The position numbers were made by a program, and so were the translations under genes. Positions 10,534 through 21,079 of a stretch of DNA of 64,000 nt are shown here, piece by piece (within the stretch, counting starts at the first letter, position 1; every line of letters starts with the position of its first letter). Source of the stretch: Phytophthora quininea. Lineage: Eukaryota > Oomycota > Peronosporomycetes > Peronosporales > Peronosporaceae. Location: positions 142,224-206,223 of the forward strand of contig JAAVTG010001010.1 of NCBI GenBank assembly GCA_011947345.1, given 5' to 3'. The notes under the pieces are model-generated. The model ran no database searches. It was not told where the DNA came from and saw nothing but the letters and a program-made list of their open reading frames with translations.

Positions 10534-11644
10534 CTAGTGATACCGTGTCGACATGGTAAACCCTTCCGAGAGACAGCGCAGCACGCTGAGCGTGCAGTCC
10601 GGGCTGCTCTGGTCCTGGGCGGCCGCCACTCCAGCCACGATGTCCACCTCGGACGTGATGCGGGTGAAAGTCCGCTGGCCGGCCTCGAACTCGAACTGCT
10701 GGATGAACGGACACGAGATCGCGCCGTAGCCCTCGCTGCTTTCGCCTCTCGCCGAGTCGTAGTAGACGTCCAGCCGCAGCTGACCCGTCAGCTTGATGAC
10801 CACTTGCTCGCCCGCCTCCAGACGCTCGCACGACGAGATGGAGAGCTGGAAGACGCGGAACTGCTCGCGGTACCATAACCAGTGCAGCCGGATGGACTCC
10901 ATCGAGTCGAACTCTTCTCTCTGCAGGTCCGTCAAGAACTGCAGCGCCGGGAGCCGCCGTCCGCGAGCTGCACGCCGCGCAGGCTCATCCTCGGCTGCTG
11001 TCCGCCTTCGACGCCCAGAGCAAAGTAAAAGTCCCCAATGGCCTGGATGGGGTCCGTGCCGCCGCTCACGACCGTCCGGCGCGCCGCCAGCGCCGCGATC
11101 TCCTGCTCCAGCGCCTTGATCTCCCTACGACTCGCTGCTCGTACTGGCGCTTGCGCTTCCGGTAGTTGGCCTGGTTGATGCGGCACTGCTCTTTCCGCCG
11201 CGCCTTCTTCCAGTCCTCGCTCGGCATGTCGCTGGCCGCTGCCGAAACGATCCACATCTGCTTGGACGAGTCGTTGGCGCCCGGAGCCGAGTACAGCCCG
11301 CCCGTGGCCATGGCGAGCGCCGCCACCTGCTCCGCTGTGAGTCCCGAGCGCAGTGTCAGCCCAAGGGCCAGGGTCGGTTGCTGTTGCTGTTGCTGTTGCT
11401 GCTGGGGTGCGGCGTCAGTACGCCGTCGCTTAGTCAGCGTCGGTAGCGGCGTCTCCGCGTCGCCCGTGGCGGCGGCGGCAGGTCGCAGCAGACTGGTCGC
11501 TGGGAACTGCGTCTGGCTGTGCGAGGGCGCGAGCGTCTGCAGGCGGCGGATGTGGCGCATGCTCATGGGGCCGTGCGGCTCGAGGCGCAGCGACGGCAGC
11601 GACACTGGCGGCGTCATGGGCGTCATGGGCGTCATGGGCGTCAT
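10534..11644 (-). CDS. bZIP transcription factor, right copy (two one-base deletions)
   Basis: Mirror copy of the gene at 7932-9044; the start is the ATG at 11644, again with four MTP repeats. It is 1,111 nt against 1,113 nt because one G is missing from GGGG at 11123-11125, just after the basic region, and one C from CCCC at 10949-10951. The first deletion removes the leucine zipper and the whole C-terminal domain from the frame. As written it would encode only the N-terminus and basic region. Both losses are in homopolymers, so a sequencing error is as likely as pseudogenisation. Confidence 0.75.
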
Positions 11645-12420
11645 GGCGAGTACGCGACAGGCGAGTAACGCTACAGAGTACAACAGATCCGTCTGATTGA
11701 GAAGTGAGGTGAGTGCGGGTGAGAAATAAACGTGAGCAGGCTCGGTGGCAGACCCGCGAGTCGAGGCATACACAGATCGAGTCGATACGTGAGCGGGTCG
11801 ATGCGGCAACAGGTCGAGGTAAGTGAACCCGCGAACGCGACGGCATACTGCGCGCAAGTCTCGACGACCCTCGGGTCTCGACAGAAAATGGCATCCGCCG
11901 TTTACGCGGCGCGGCCGACAACGCGCCTTCAAACCACAGCCGGCCTGCCCACATAATCCCCGATTGCGAACGCGCCACGTAGATGCAAACACCACACAAT
12001 CACCGCTCGCGAACGATCGTTGATGCGGCTGCCAGCCAGTAGCCTCAGAATTAGGTATGAAGCGCGTACTATGCCGACCTGCCGGATTGTCCATCGAGAG
12101 AATAGCTCGCCGTTGTCGTTCGCTCCTGTGGCTCGTTCGCCCCCGTCACCGAGGCAGGAAACGATTTCTCGCCGACAAACGGCGGCGGCGTTCTCATCCT
12201 GTGCCGGCTGCCAGCTCAACTGAGTCGGCAACTGAGTGGCGGTTATCGCGGCCGGCGAAGTTTTTTTACCTGCGCTAACATCATCAACGCGCAGAGCCGG
12301 GACCGGGATCGTCAACCAACGGCGTCGCGTCATCAGGTCCCTGCGATTGGCCAAAAACAGCCGCTCCATCATGATCCGCGCGCTGCCTTCGCTGCGGACG
12401 AGTCTGCGGCGCCGCCCCGC
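11645..12420. promoter_or_regulatory. divergent intergenic region, right arm
   Basis: Mirror of 7156-7931, lying between the start codons of the right bZIP (11644, minus) and right aminotransferase (12421, plus). There is no separate gene; it is expected to hold both promoters. Confidence 0.5.
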
Positions 12421-13924
12421 ATGTCACCCCCTCTGCGTGCGCTCCGATCCTCGCTCTACCTGTCGACCGTCTCCATGCTCTCCACAGACACCCACACGCT
12501 GCATAATCTGCGGCGACACTCGACGTCGTCCGGCATGGCCGGCTACGAGGCCTTTGGCTCGTTCCACACGCCGGCCACGAGCGCGCTCTTCGCCCAGCAG
12601 GAACAGGAGGTGGATGTGGATGCTGTGGCGAGGGAGCTGAACTTTCAGCGCCTCGACTTGAGCGAAAGCGCGGCCGTCAGCAGCCGTAACAGAGAGCAGT
12701 TCGCGCTGGACCTGGACAAGTGGACGTACCTGAATCACGGCGCCTTCGGAGCCCCCACCAGGATAGCAGTAGACGCGGCCAGCAAATGGAGAGCGCAGGC
12801 GGACGCCCAGCCGCTGAACTTCCATGACAGAGAGCTGTTCCCGCTGGTGGTGAAGGCCATCAAAGGTCTGGCCAGCTTCGTGGGTGTGCGCAGGCCCGAG
12901 CAGCTCGTGCTGCTGCCCAATGCGACGTCCGGTCTGGATGCAGTGCTGAGCTCTGTGGTGGATGCAGTGGAGGAGGGCGAGGAGCCGACCGTCGTGTTGT
13001 TTAGCACGAGGTATGGCGCAGCTCGCAAGATGCTGCAAAGTCTGCAAAGCGGTGGGAAGACGAGAAAGCTGCACGTGCACGAGGAACCGCTGTCGCTGGA
13101 GGCGTCCTACGACGATGACGAGGTACTGAGGCGGCTAGAGGCAGCGTTGGACGCGATGCAGACTTCCGGTCGTCGCGTGGCGCTGGTCGTCGTGGACCAT
13201 ATCACGTCCAACACAGCCGTCAAGATGCCAGTGAAGGAGATTGTGCAGCGGTGCCACAGCCGAGAGGACGCAGTTCCTGTGCTGGTTGACGGCGCGCACG
13301 GGCTGCTGAATCTGCATCTGGATCTCGACGACTTGGGCGCCGACTACTACGTCGGCAACTGCCACAAGTGGTTCTGCTCGGCTCGAGGTGCTGCTTTCCT
13401 GCACGTTGCGAGGGAGAATGGACCTTGGATCCGACCGCGCGTGGTCTCGCATGGATTCTTCGACGGCATGCAGAGCGCCTTCATGTGGACAGGCCTTCAG
13501 GATTACAGTCCGTGGCTTGCTCTGCCCGAGTGTATGGCCTTCTGGAGATTTCAGGGCGTCGATGAAACTCGAAAGTATCTTCACAATTTGGCACAGAGCG
13601 CCGCGGAGTTGCTGTACTCTCGCTGGGGTATGCCGGATCACCTTGAGCGTGAGCGCCGTTTCCCTCGTCACAAACGCCACGCGATGCGCCTCGTACAGCT
13701 CCCGATGTCGCGACGGCTTTGCGGTGGTGTGCTAGTCGACAAGGACGACCCCAAGGCCACGTCAACGGATGCCAAGCGTGTGCAGGATGCGCTTCACTTC
13801 GTGCACCACATTGAAGCTCCTGTCAAGTGTGTCGGCGGTCAGCTCTACGTGCGCATATCGGCGCACGTCTACAACTGCTTGGGGACTTTGAGAAACTCGC
13901 AGTCGCTGCAGTAGAGGGGACTAG
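12421..13924 (+). CDS. class V PLP aminotransferase / isopenicillin-N-epimerase-like, right copy
   Basis: A 497-residue frame runs from ATG 12421 to 13914. The PLP-lysine is K316 in GNCHKWF. Other family marks are NHGAFGAPT (105-113), NATSGLDAV, VVVDHITSN (257-264) and VDGAHG (289-294). The N-terminal 40 residues are basic and Ser-rich and could be an organelle-targeting peptide. The last residues (after VYNCLG) differ from the left copy because one G is missing from a GGGGG run at about 13880. With that base and one G in the GAGGGG run at 13914-13919 restored, the frame would reach the stop at 13922-13924, matching the left copy. The reaction is not known; relatives include cysteine desulfhydrases and epimerases. 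Confidence 0.82.
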
Positions 13925-14012
13925 CAAGTACGTCGTCAATAGAGTCTTCTACTTCGATATCTTGGCAAGAGTCGCGGGTGATGAAAGGACGTGCAGTTGA
14001 GTGGCAACAAGA

Positions 14013-14395
14013 ATGGTGATGGCTTGGCATCCTCGGCTTGCAGTGTTGCTGTTAGCAGCCTTCACAGCTTCTGTTGACCCGCAGACTTCGCTGGGACTAG
14101 TCGACAAGCAGGTCTCAGCAGAGTTACTGTGGGTTCTTCCTGGGAATCCAGGGTCTGCTTCCGCTCTGGTATCCTGGCCATCCTTCGACAATGCACTCGA
14201 AGGCACGGGCGGCATCACTGAAGTCGAGGCATACGAAGTGCAGTTTGGAGTTTCCGGTACTGGTGTCTGGAATTCGGCGGGTGATTTATTGACAGGATTG
14301 CCGAATGATCCGGGGGCTGAGAGCACGGAGCCCGTGCCCAAGCAGAGGATCTTTACTTTGGCGGACGTAGGAGCAACCATTAACGGCGGATACTT
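14013..14395 (+). pseudogene. truncated 5' copy of the FN3/Kelch gene
   Basis: Starts with the same signal peptide as the gene beginning at 5564 and matches it for about 128 codons. At 14395 homology ends at the arm breakpoint and the frame runs through foreign sequence, including the repeat at 14428, to a stop at 14636. If transcribed it would give a short secreted chimera. Confidence 0.85.
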
Positions 14396-14427
14396 GTCGT
14401 GCGAGGGTTCAAGTCGGTCGACAAACT

Positions 14428-14472
14428 CTAGAAATGCTGTTGCTGGAAGCCTAGTGCGACGAAAAATACCAA
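14428..14472 (+). repeat. 45-bp dispersed repeat, copy B
   Basis: 41 of 45 bases match copy A at 708-752 (opposite strand). It lies 33 bp beyond the right-arm breakpoint and 60 bp before the UPF0489 stop codon. Confidence 0.6.
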
Positions 14473-14531
14473 GTGAATTGCTCTATCTGTGGGTAAGGTT
14501 AGTTTATCTGATACAACTCCTCAGTTGCCAA

Positions 14532-16014
14532 CTAGGCGGATTCGTACTCCACGACTTGTGTCGACAGCTCACCGTAGACTCTTTCGAGCATCTGAAGCAT
14601 ATTGGAGAGGACAGCATCTACCTGATGAGGAGGTAGATACTCGTCCCCCGTGGATTTGGCGATTGTCACTATTGCCGGTAGATTGGACGCGTCCAGGTGG
14701 CTTGCTCGGAGAAAATGCTCTAGGTCGTTGATCATGTGCTCGATTTCCTTTTGCGAGCTTTCGTGGTGGGGAAGATCGAGAAATGACCCAGCCGTCCAGA
14801 TCTCGTCACGTGCGATTTTGTTGTCTCGAAGCTGATCCAGCACCAGCTCGAACTCAAGAAAAATCTGCTCAGCGTTTGCATCTTCCGCGTACAGCGCTGT
14901 GAGCTTCTGAACGAGTTGTTTCCACCCAGCTTTTCGTTCGGATGTGTCTTCCAGTGCATCAGCGTTTTGAAGCAGCTTGATGAGCTCGCAGAATTGTGTT
15001 TTGTCGGAGCAGCGTTGTTCAGCTGAAACAGCACCAAGTGCACACTGCTTGTATCGTACGGAAGAAAAACTCGAGTAACAGTTGCTACAGCTGACACTCC
15101 GATGCGAGCTTCTAAGTCTTTGAAGACGCCATAGCGAAGTTAGCACACCGGACCGAAGAAGAAGAGTTTTCATGCAATTTCCAGACCTCTGCGAAATGGG
15201 TTCCACGTCGAGAAGTAGTCCAGGTCCACATCCAGCACGTAGCCTTTGGAATTATTGCGAGCGTTTTCGATGGCCTCTGTCGTCACGCTAGCATCGACTG
15301 AAGATAGTTCACCCACCTCCGCGGCGATCAGATCCCAGTGTCGAATGGAGGATACCTCCATATCCTTTTCGGGACAGAACAGGTCGTCTTCTACGAAATG
15401 AGGCAGCTCACTCGTCACCCCCAGCGAACCTGCGTAGCAAATGAGCCACATCACTAACAGCAAGAACTACAATTAATCCAACCGTTTGATCGTCGCTTTC
15501 CAATCGCCAGCTGCTTGAAAGCCCCTGTTGGCATCTGTTATCACCTCGTTAGCCATATTTCGCTGGTACGCTTCAGATTCTCCGCACCTGCGTCGCCCAG
15601 GATGGTTTGATCCATGTGATCTGGTTGACATGGCCTGCAAATACCAATGGCAACTGGAATTCCGCGATTCCTAGGGCCTACGTTAGTCCAAAGGTGCAAC
15701 TCACGGCAAATGTCGTGTCCTACCTGCAATCGAGTCGTCCAGCAAATCGTAGAGCGTTTTAGGCTCAAAAATGTCGTTTGTGTTGATGCTCGCAGGGAAG
15801 GACAAGTCTGGGTGGGCGTCTACATGGACGATGTGGATGTCGCTGAATGGCAGTCGCCGCTGTCGAATCGCCTATAGGAACCACCGCCCAGGTTAAATAC
15901 TGTCCACTGTCATTGCAGCGATAATCATCGAGGACGGACCAGGTGAATGTCCCGCAGGCAGTGGTGGTGGTCATCAACGACCACCACGGGCAGTGCTCGA
16001 TGCTCGCCGGACAT
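14532..16014 (-). CDS. C5orf22: UPF0489 (C5orf22-like) protein, multi-exon
   Basis: The start is ATG 16014. Exon 1 is 16014-15940 ([11 protein letters not shown]). Exon 2 is 15871-15724, with [13 protein letters not shown], after a 68-bp GT-AG intron. Exon 3 begins at 15670 and reads [20 protein letters not shown]. Further exons cover about 15420-14532 with the family hallmark [16 protein letters not shown] and the C-terminal [12 protein letters not shown] before the stop at 14532. The order of these Asp/His motifs matches the UPF0489 family, whose molecular function is poorly known but which resembles metal-dependent arginase-like folds. Exon edges between 15600 and 15170 are approximate. 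It shares an 84-bp head-to-head promoter with the SANT-like gene. Confidence 0.8.
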
Positions 16015-16098
16015 CTAAACGAGGTTTTCGAAACATATTTCTCCAATCAAATCGCTTTGATCTGAACCATTCCCCACTTTCCAGAAATTTCGCCTGCG
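16015..16098. promoter_or_regulatory. short bidirectional promoter
   Basis: Only 84 bp separate the start codons of the UPF0489 gene (minus) and the SANT-like gene (plus), so the two 5' regions must overlap or abut. Confidence 0.5.
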
Positions 16099-17073
16099 AT
16101 GGAGACCGAGCACCGAGAAATGGACGAGCTGCGCGCGCAGGAGGCCGAAGAGGAGTACGAGGGCGTGGGCAAGCGGCGACTGTTTCGCTTCAAGCCGCGC
16201 TTCGACGTGGTGCTGGTGCGCGAGGTGATCCGTTGCTTCCCGTGGTCCGCGGGCTACGGCCGTACCCGCTCGGCCTGGATGCAGGTGGCGCAGCGCGTGC
16301 AGAGCCAGCTGGAGGACATGGGTAGCTTGTCTTTCTCCAAAGGAGCGTCGCTGGACCACGCCATAGTCAAGCGACGCGTCGACATGCTGCTGGACGCCTT
16401 CCGCAAGGACGAGATGGCCGGTCTGCGCGGCTCCGGCACGCCTGAGGACGTCGAGATGCGCAGCAAGCTGCTGGCCATCCTGCTGCGCGTGGTAGACGAG
16501 CAGGTGATGAACAAGGGCGCCATGCGCGAGAAGCGCGTGCTGCAGGCGCTGCAGGAGGCGCAGACCAGTCTGATCGAGCTGGAGGAGACGGGTGTGCTTA
16601 AGGTCACGCCGCAAGAGGAGGTGCAGTCGGAGACAGCTTCTGCTGCTGCAACAGCGGCTTCAGTGGCAGCGGCGGCAGCCTCAGCGGCTCCATTGATGCC
16701 CATCGCTCCGGCACCACCGGGATCTACAGTGATCCGTACGTCGGCGCCGCAGAATGGAAACAACAAGCGGCCGTTGAGGTCGCCGCCTACATCTACCCCG
16801 GCGACGCCTGCTTCAAATGCTGCGGAGGTGGCTGCTTCTCTAGCGCCCGTGACCGTAAAGAGACAGCGAGTGGAGCAATCGGACACGCTGTCGAGTATTG
16901 AAGAGCGGCTGCTGCGTCTCGAAGAGCGACGTCTGGCGCTGGACGAGCAGCAACTCGCCTGGGAAGAGCAAAAGGCGGCGCAGGATACCCACGAACGCCA
17001 AGCGCTGCTGGATCTGCTGCGGTCGCAGAGTGCGCTGCTGGGCGAGCTGCTGACCCAGCTGCAGCAGAGCTAA
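16099..17073 (+). CDS. oomycete SANT/Myb-like protein with C-terminal coiled coil
   Basis: 324 residues, one exon. Residues about 30-140 (FKPRFDVVLVREVIRCFPW and on to LLDAFRKDEMAGLRGSGTPED) match the pattern of a large oomycete family of Myb/SANT-like proteins in which a conserved W is followed by a helical region and a short G-x-G-T-PED-like acidic turn. The middle is low complexity (Ala, Pro, Ser, about 175-250). Residues about 265-320 are a heptad-rich coiled coil (EERLLRLEERRLALDEQQL). A nuclear DNA- or chromatin-binding role is inference from the domain. The start is fixed by the upstream divergent gene. Confidence 0.65.
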   Translation: METEHREMDELRAQEAEEEYEGVGKRRLFRFKPRFDVVLVREVIRCFPWSAGYGRTRSAWMQVAQRVQSQLEDMGSLSFSKGASLDHAIVKRRVDMLLDAFRKDEMAGLRGSGTPEDVEMRSKLLAILLRVVDEQVMNKGAMREKRVLQALQEAQTSLIELEETGVLKVTPQEEVQSETASAAATAASVAAAAASAAPLMPIAPAPPGSTVIRTSAPQNGNNKRPLRSPPTSTPATPASNAAEVAASLAPVTVKRQRVEQSDTLSSIEERLLRLEERRLALDEQQLAWEEQKAAQDTHERQALLDLLRSQSALLGELLTQLQQS

Positions 17074-17161
17074 GGATGGTGTCGAGTGTTGTATACTGTA
17101 ACCAGGGTACGTCACTTCAACTGAAGTCATTCGTTTTCCCAGTTTATATGCTAAATCGATC

Positions 17162-17174
17162 TCTCATTTTGCAC
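17162..17174 (+). promoter_or_regulatory. possible oomycete initiator element for RPC2
   Basis: TCATTTTGCACCA lies 60 bp upstream of the RPC2 ATG and fits the TCAYTYY initiator core followed by a CA-containing flank, as described for oomycete promoters. Confidence 0.35.
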
Positions 17175-17233
17175 CAGTGAAAAAATCCTAACCTCAACAA
17201 TCACTCTGCGATTCCGCACTCGAAGCCGAGGTG

Positions 17234-20200
17234 ATGGCGCCGTCGATGCCTGCCCCGGAGGCGCATGACGTCGCCATGGAGCTGGAAAAGCCCGTGAGCA
17301 GCGTCAAGGACAAGTGGAAGCTGCTGCCCTACTTTCTGCAGCTGCGCGGCCTCGTCAAGCAGCACATCGACTCGTTCGACTACTTCACCGACATTGACAT
17401 GCGCAACATCGTGCGCGCGCAGGCCAACAACGTGGTGCGAAGCGACGCTGACCCCAAGTTCTTTCTGCAATACACGGACATCCAGCTGGGCGCACCCAGC
17501 ATCGACGAGGAGGCCTTTGTCAGCGCCTCGGTGACCCCCACCAGTGCCGTCTAAGAGACCGCACGTACGCCGCGCCCGTCTACGTGAGCGTGCGCTACCG
17601 ACGCGGCAACAAGATCGTGACCAACAACAAGGTGCTGATCGGCCGCATCCCCATCATGCTGCGCAGCAAGCGATGCGTGCTGGCCGGGAAAAGCGAAGCT
17701 GCCTTAGCTAGACTGAAAGAGTGTCCGTACGACCCGGGAGGTTATTTCATTGTGCGTGGCGTGGAGAAGGTCGTGCTGATCCATGAACAATTGTCCAAGA
17801 ACAGAGTCATCATCGAGGAGGACGCCAAGCACAACGTGTGCGCCAGTATCACGAGTTCCACCCACGAACGCAAGTCCAGAACCAACATCTTCCTGAACAA
17901 AGGCAAAGTCTACTTGAAAAGCAACTCGTTCGCTAGTGACATCCCCATTGTCATTGTGTTCCGAGGCATGGGTGTTGAGAGCGACCAGGAGATCGTCAGT
18001 CTCGTAGGAAGTGAGCCAGACATTTGCGATGCATTGTCAGCGTCGTTTGAAGAAGCCTCAGATCTCAAGGTGTTTACGCAGTTGCAGGCACTGGACTACA
18101 TCGGATCAAAGATGAACGCCATCACGAAGATCGGAACGACAGGTGGTCGCCATCGTGGCGGCGCGGGACGCAACCAGGAGCGCAACTTGACGGACGCTGC
18201 ACGCTCTGCGCTGGCCAACTTGGTGTTGAACCACGTGCCGTGCGAGAATTTCAACTTCCGACTCAAAAGCATTTACGTAGCACACATCGTGCGCCGCATT
18301 CTGTTCACAGACAAGGATCGCTCGCGGCTGGATGACAAGGACTACTACGGTAACAAACGTCTTGAGTTGGCCGGCCAGCTGCTATCGCTGCTGTTCGAAG
18401 ACTTGTTTAAGCGCTTCAACAGCGACCTCAAGCGCCAAGCAGATATGGTGCTCAGCAAGCCGAACCGAGCCTCGGTGTTCGACATCTTGAAGTGCGTTCG
18501 TACCGATACAATCACACAAGGTTTCTACCATGCGCTCTCCACGGGGAACTGGACGCTCAAACGCTTCCGCATGGACCGCGCTGGTGTGACGCACGTGCTT
18601 TCGCGTTTGTCGTACATGTCTGCGCTAGGTATGATGACTCGTATCTCGTCGCAATTCGAGAAGACGCGCAAGGTCTCAGGTCCGCGTTCGCTTCAGCCCT
18701 CTCAATGGGGTATGCTTTGCCCCGCCGATACACCTGAAGGTGAAGCTTGTGGTCTTGTGAAGAATTTGGCACTTCTGTGCCATGTGACTTCGGACGAGGA
18801 ACCTGGTCCTATCAAGCGACTGTGTTTCGATCTTGGCGTCACTGATGTGTCGCTCAGCGCCGGAGAAGAGATTAACCATGCGTCGAACTACCTTGTTATG
18901 CTTAACGGTGTGATTATCGGCACCCACGTGAACCCTCGCGCTTTTGTGACCCGACTTCGTCGTATCCGACGTGCAGGTCTTATCGGTGAGTTTGTGTCCG
19001 TAATGATTCATGACGTGCAGCGTGTGGTGCACATTGCTTCTGATGGCGGTCGCGTGTGCCGACCTCTACTACTAATTGACCCCGTAACGCACCGTACGCG
19101 ACTCACTCAGCGTCACCTTGACGAGCTGCATGCCGGTGTACGTGACCTCAGCAGCTTGATCGTGGAAGGATGCGTGGAATACGTCGATGTGAACGAGGAA
19201 AACAACTGTCTTGTGGCTTTGCACGAACGCGAGATCGGCGACCGAACGACCCACTTGGAAATTGACCCCGTGACGATTCTGGGTGTTGTATCGGGACTTA
19301 TCCCGTACCCGCACCACAACCAGTCGCCTCGTAACACGTACCAATGTGCTATGGGCAAGCAAGCTATTGGTACGATCGGTATGAATCAGTTCGAGCGTAT
19401 CGACACATTGCTGTATACAATGGTTTACCCACAAATGCCGATGGTCAAGACTCGGGTGTTGGATCTTGTGAATTTCGACAGTGTGCCAGCAGGACAGAAC
19501 GCTATCGTGGCTGTCATGAGCTACTCTGGCTATGATATTGAAGATGCCATTGTGCTGAACAAGGCGTCGTTGGACCGTGGCTTTGGACGCTGCATGGTCT
19601 TTAAGAAGTACCAAACTATGATTAAGAAGTACGCGAATGGCTCGTACGATCGCATTGTAGGACCGCCTGACTTCGACAGTCTTGCTGCAGCCGGTGGTGC
19701 TGGCATGGGCTTCCGCAATGCGAAATACTCTTCCCTGGACGCTGACGGTATTAGCCGCGTTGGTGGAATTGTTCAGAATGGCGCGATTATGATTAACAAA
19801 GAGCAGCCTACTCAATTTAACGACTCGGTGGACGGTCGTGATCCACTGGACGTGACGTACTCACCCGCACCGACGTCGTACAAGGGACCGATTCCGGCTT
19901 ATGTGGACAAGGTACTGCTGACGTCATCGGAAGCTAACCATTTCCTAGTGAAGGTGCTGATCCGCCAGACGCGTCGTCCTGAGATTGGCGACAAGTTCAG
20001 TAGTCGCCACGGTCAGAAGGGTGTCTGCGGCACCATTCGCAACCAAGAAGACATGCCTTTCAACGACCAGGGCGTGTGCCCGGACCTAATCATGAACCCC
20101 CACGGTTTCCCCAGTCGTATGACTGTCGGCAAGATGATTGAGCTGATTGCTGGTAAGGCTGGTGTTCTTACAGGTCGTCGTGCGTATGGTACAGCTTTCG

Positions 20201-20718
20201 GTGAGCAATATGGCTCAGCCGACCACGTGCTGGATTGCTCGCGCGAGCTTGTTCGGAATGGATTCAACTACGCAGGTAAGGACTACCTTACGTCGGGTAT
20301 TACCGGCGAACCGATCGAGTGCTACATCTTTATGGGGCCGATCTACTATCAGAAACTGAAGCATATGGTCATGGACAAGATGCACGCCCGTGCTCGTGGC
20401 CCTCGCGCGGTCCTCACTCGCCAACCGACTGAAGGTCGGTCGCGCGACGGTGGTTTGCGTCTTGGAGAAATGGAGCGCGATTGTCTGATCGGCTATGGAG
20501 CCAGTATGCTGCTCATGGAGCGTTTGATGCTCTCGAGTGATGCGTTCAGCGCCGATGTGTGCCAGGGCTGCCGCATGCTGGGCTACGAAGGCTGGTGCCA
20601 GCATTGCAAGTCCGAGGAGAACGTCGTGAGCATCCGCATCCCGTACGCTTGCAAACTGCTTTTCCAGGAGCTCCAGGCCATGAACATTGTGCCGAGGCTC
20701 ACTCTGAAGGAGTACTAG
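17234..20718 (+). CDS. RPC2: RNA polymerase III second-largest subunit (RPC2/POLR3B), one-base frameshift
   Basis: About 1,160 residues, the normal length for the family. The N-terminal frame (17234-17554) contains [20 protein letters not shown], and the main frame (to 20718) contains the polymerase beta-subunit signatures: [43 protein letters not shown] text, GYDIEDA, and the [12 protein letters not shown] catalytic-hybrid-binding motif. A C-terminal zinc site is visible ([16 protein letters not shown]). The fork and hybrid-binding text is RPC2-type, not RPB2. The frame breaks at 17535-17539, where five C bases should be six; one extra C restores the conserved CRLRDRTY. This is an essential nuclear enzyme that makes tRNA and 5S RNA, so the break is almost certainly a sequence error. 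Confidence 0.95.
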
Positions 20719-21079
20719 ACTTCTAAACCCCACATCAATAGCACGAACTGTACTCGAATCGTCGGAAGCAAAAGGTGCTTAGATTGAGGACTGCAGGAAG
20801 TCTTGCTGCTTACTCACTACGAATATGTGCTCTCTTGTTGACCAGATCGTCTTGAAGCGTGGACTTGTCTAGCCGAAGACGTTGTCATCACAATTTCTCC
20901 GTCGTCTGTGGCTCATGACTCTTAAGCATTTGATGCCCTGACCGGTGTCTAGATCATCGTCCATGGCGCGAGAATCCCCAGTGTCCGTGACGGGCTCCGC
21001 TGTAGTGATTCCTCACCATGCCGCGCCAGTTCTTGACCATAATTTTGCTTTCACCACTGCGCATGCGTTGAATTAGCTC
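20719..21079. other. convergent intergenic region
   Basis: 361 bp between the stop codons of RPC2 (plus) and the tyrosinase-like gene (minus). I see no gene in it; it should hold both 3' ends. Confidence 0.5.

Larger units (their letters stand above)
10479..14395 (-). repeat. right arm of 3.9-kb inverted repeat
   Basis: Mirror image of 5182-9099. It ends abruptly at about 14395 inside the FN3/Kelch coding sequence, after which unrelated sequence follows. This arm is therefore probably the derived copy. Length differs from the left arm by one base overall. Confidence 0.93.

Noticed and set aside
19072..19815. 247-residue minus-strand frame inside RPC2
   Set aside because: Exact antisense of a highly conserved exon; a shadow.
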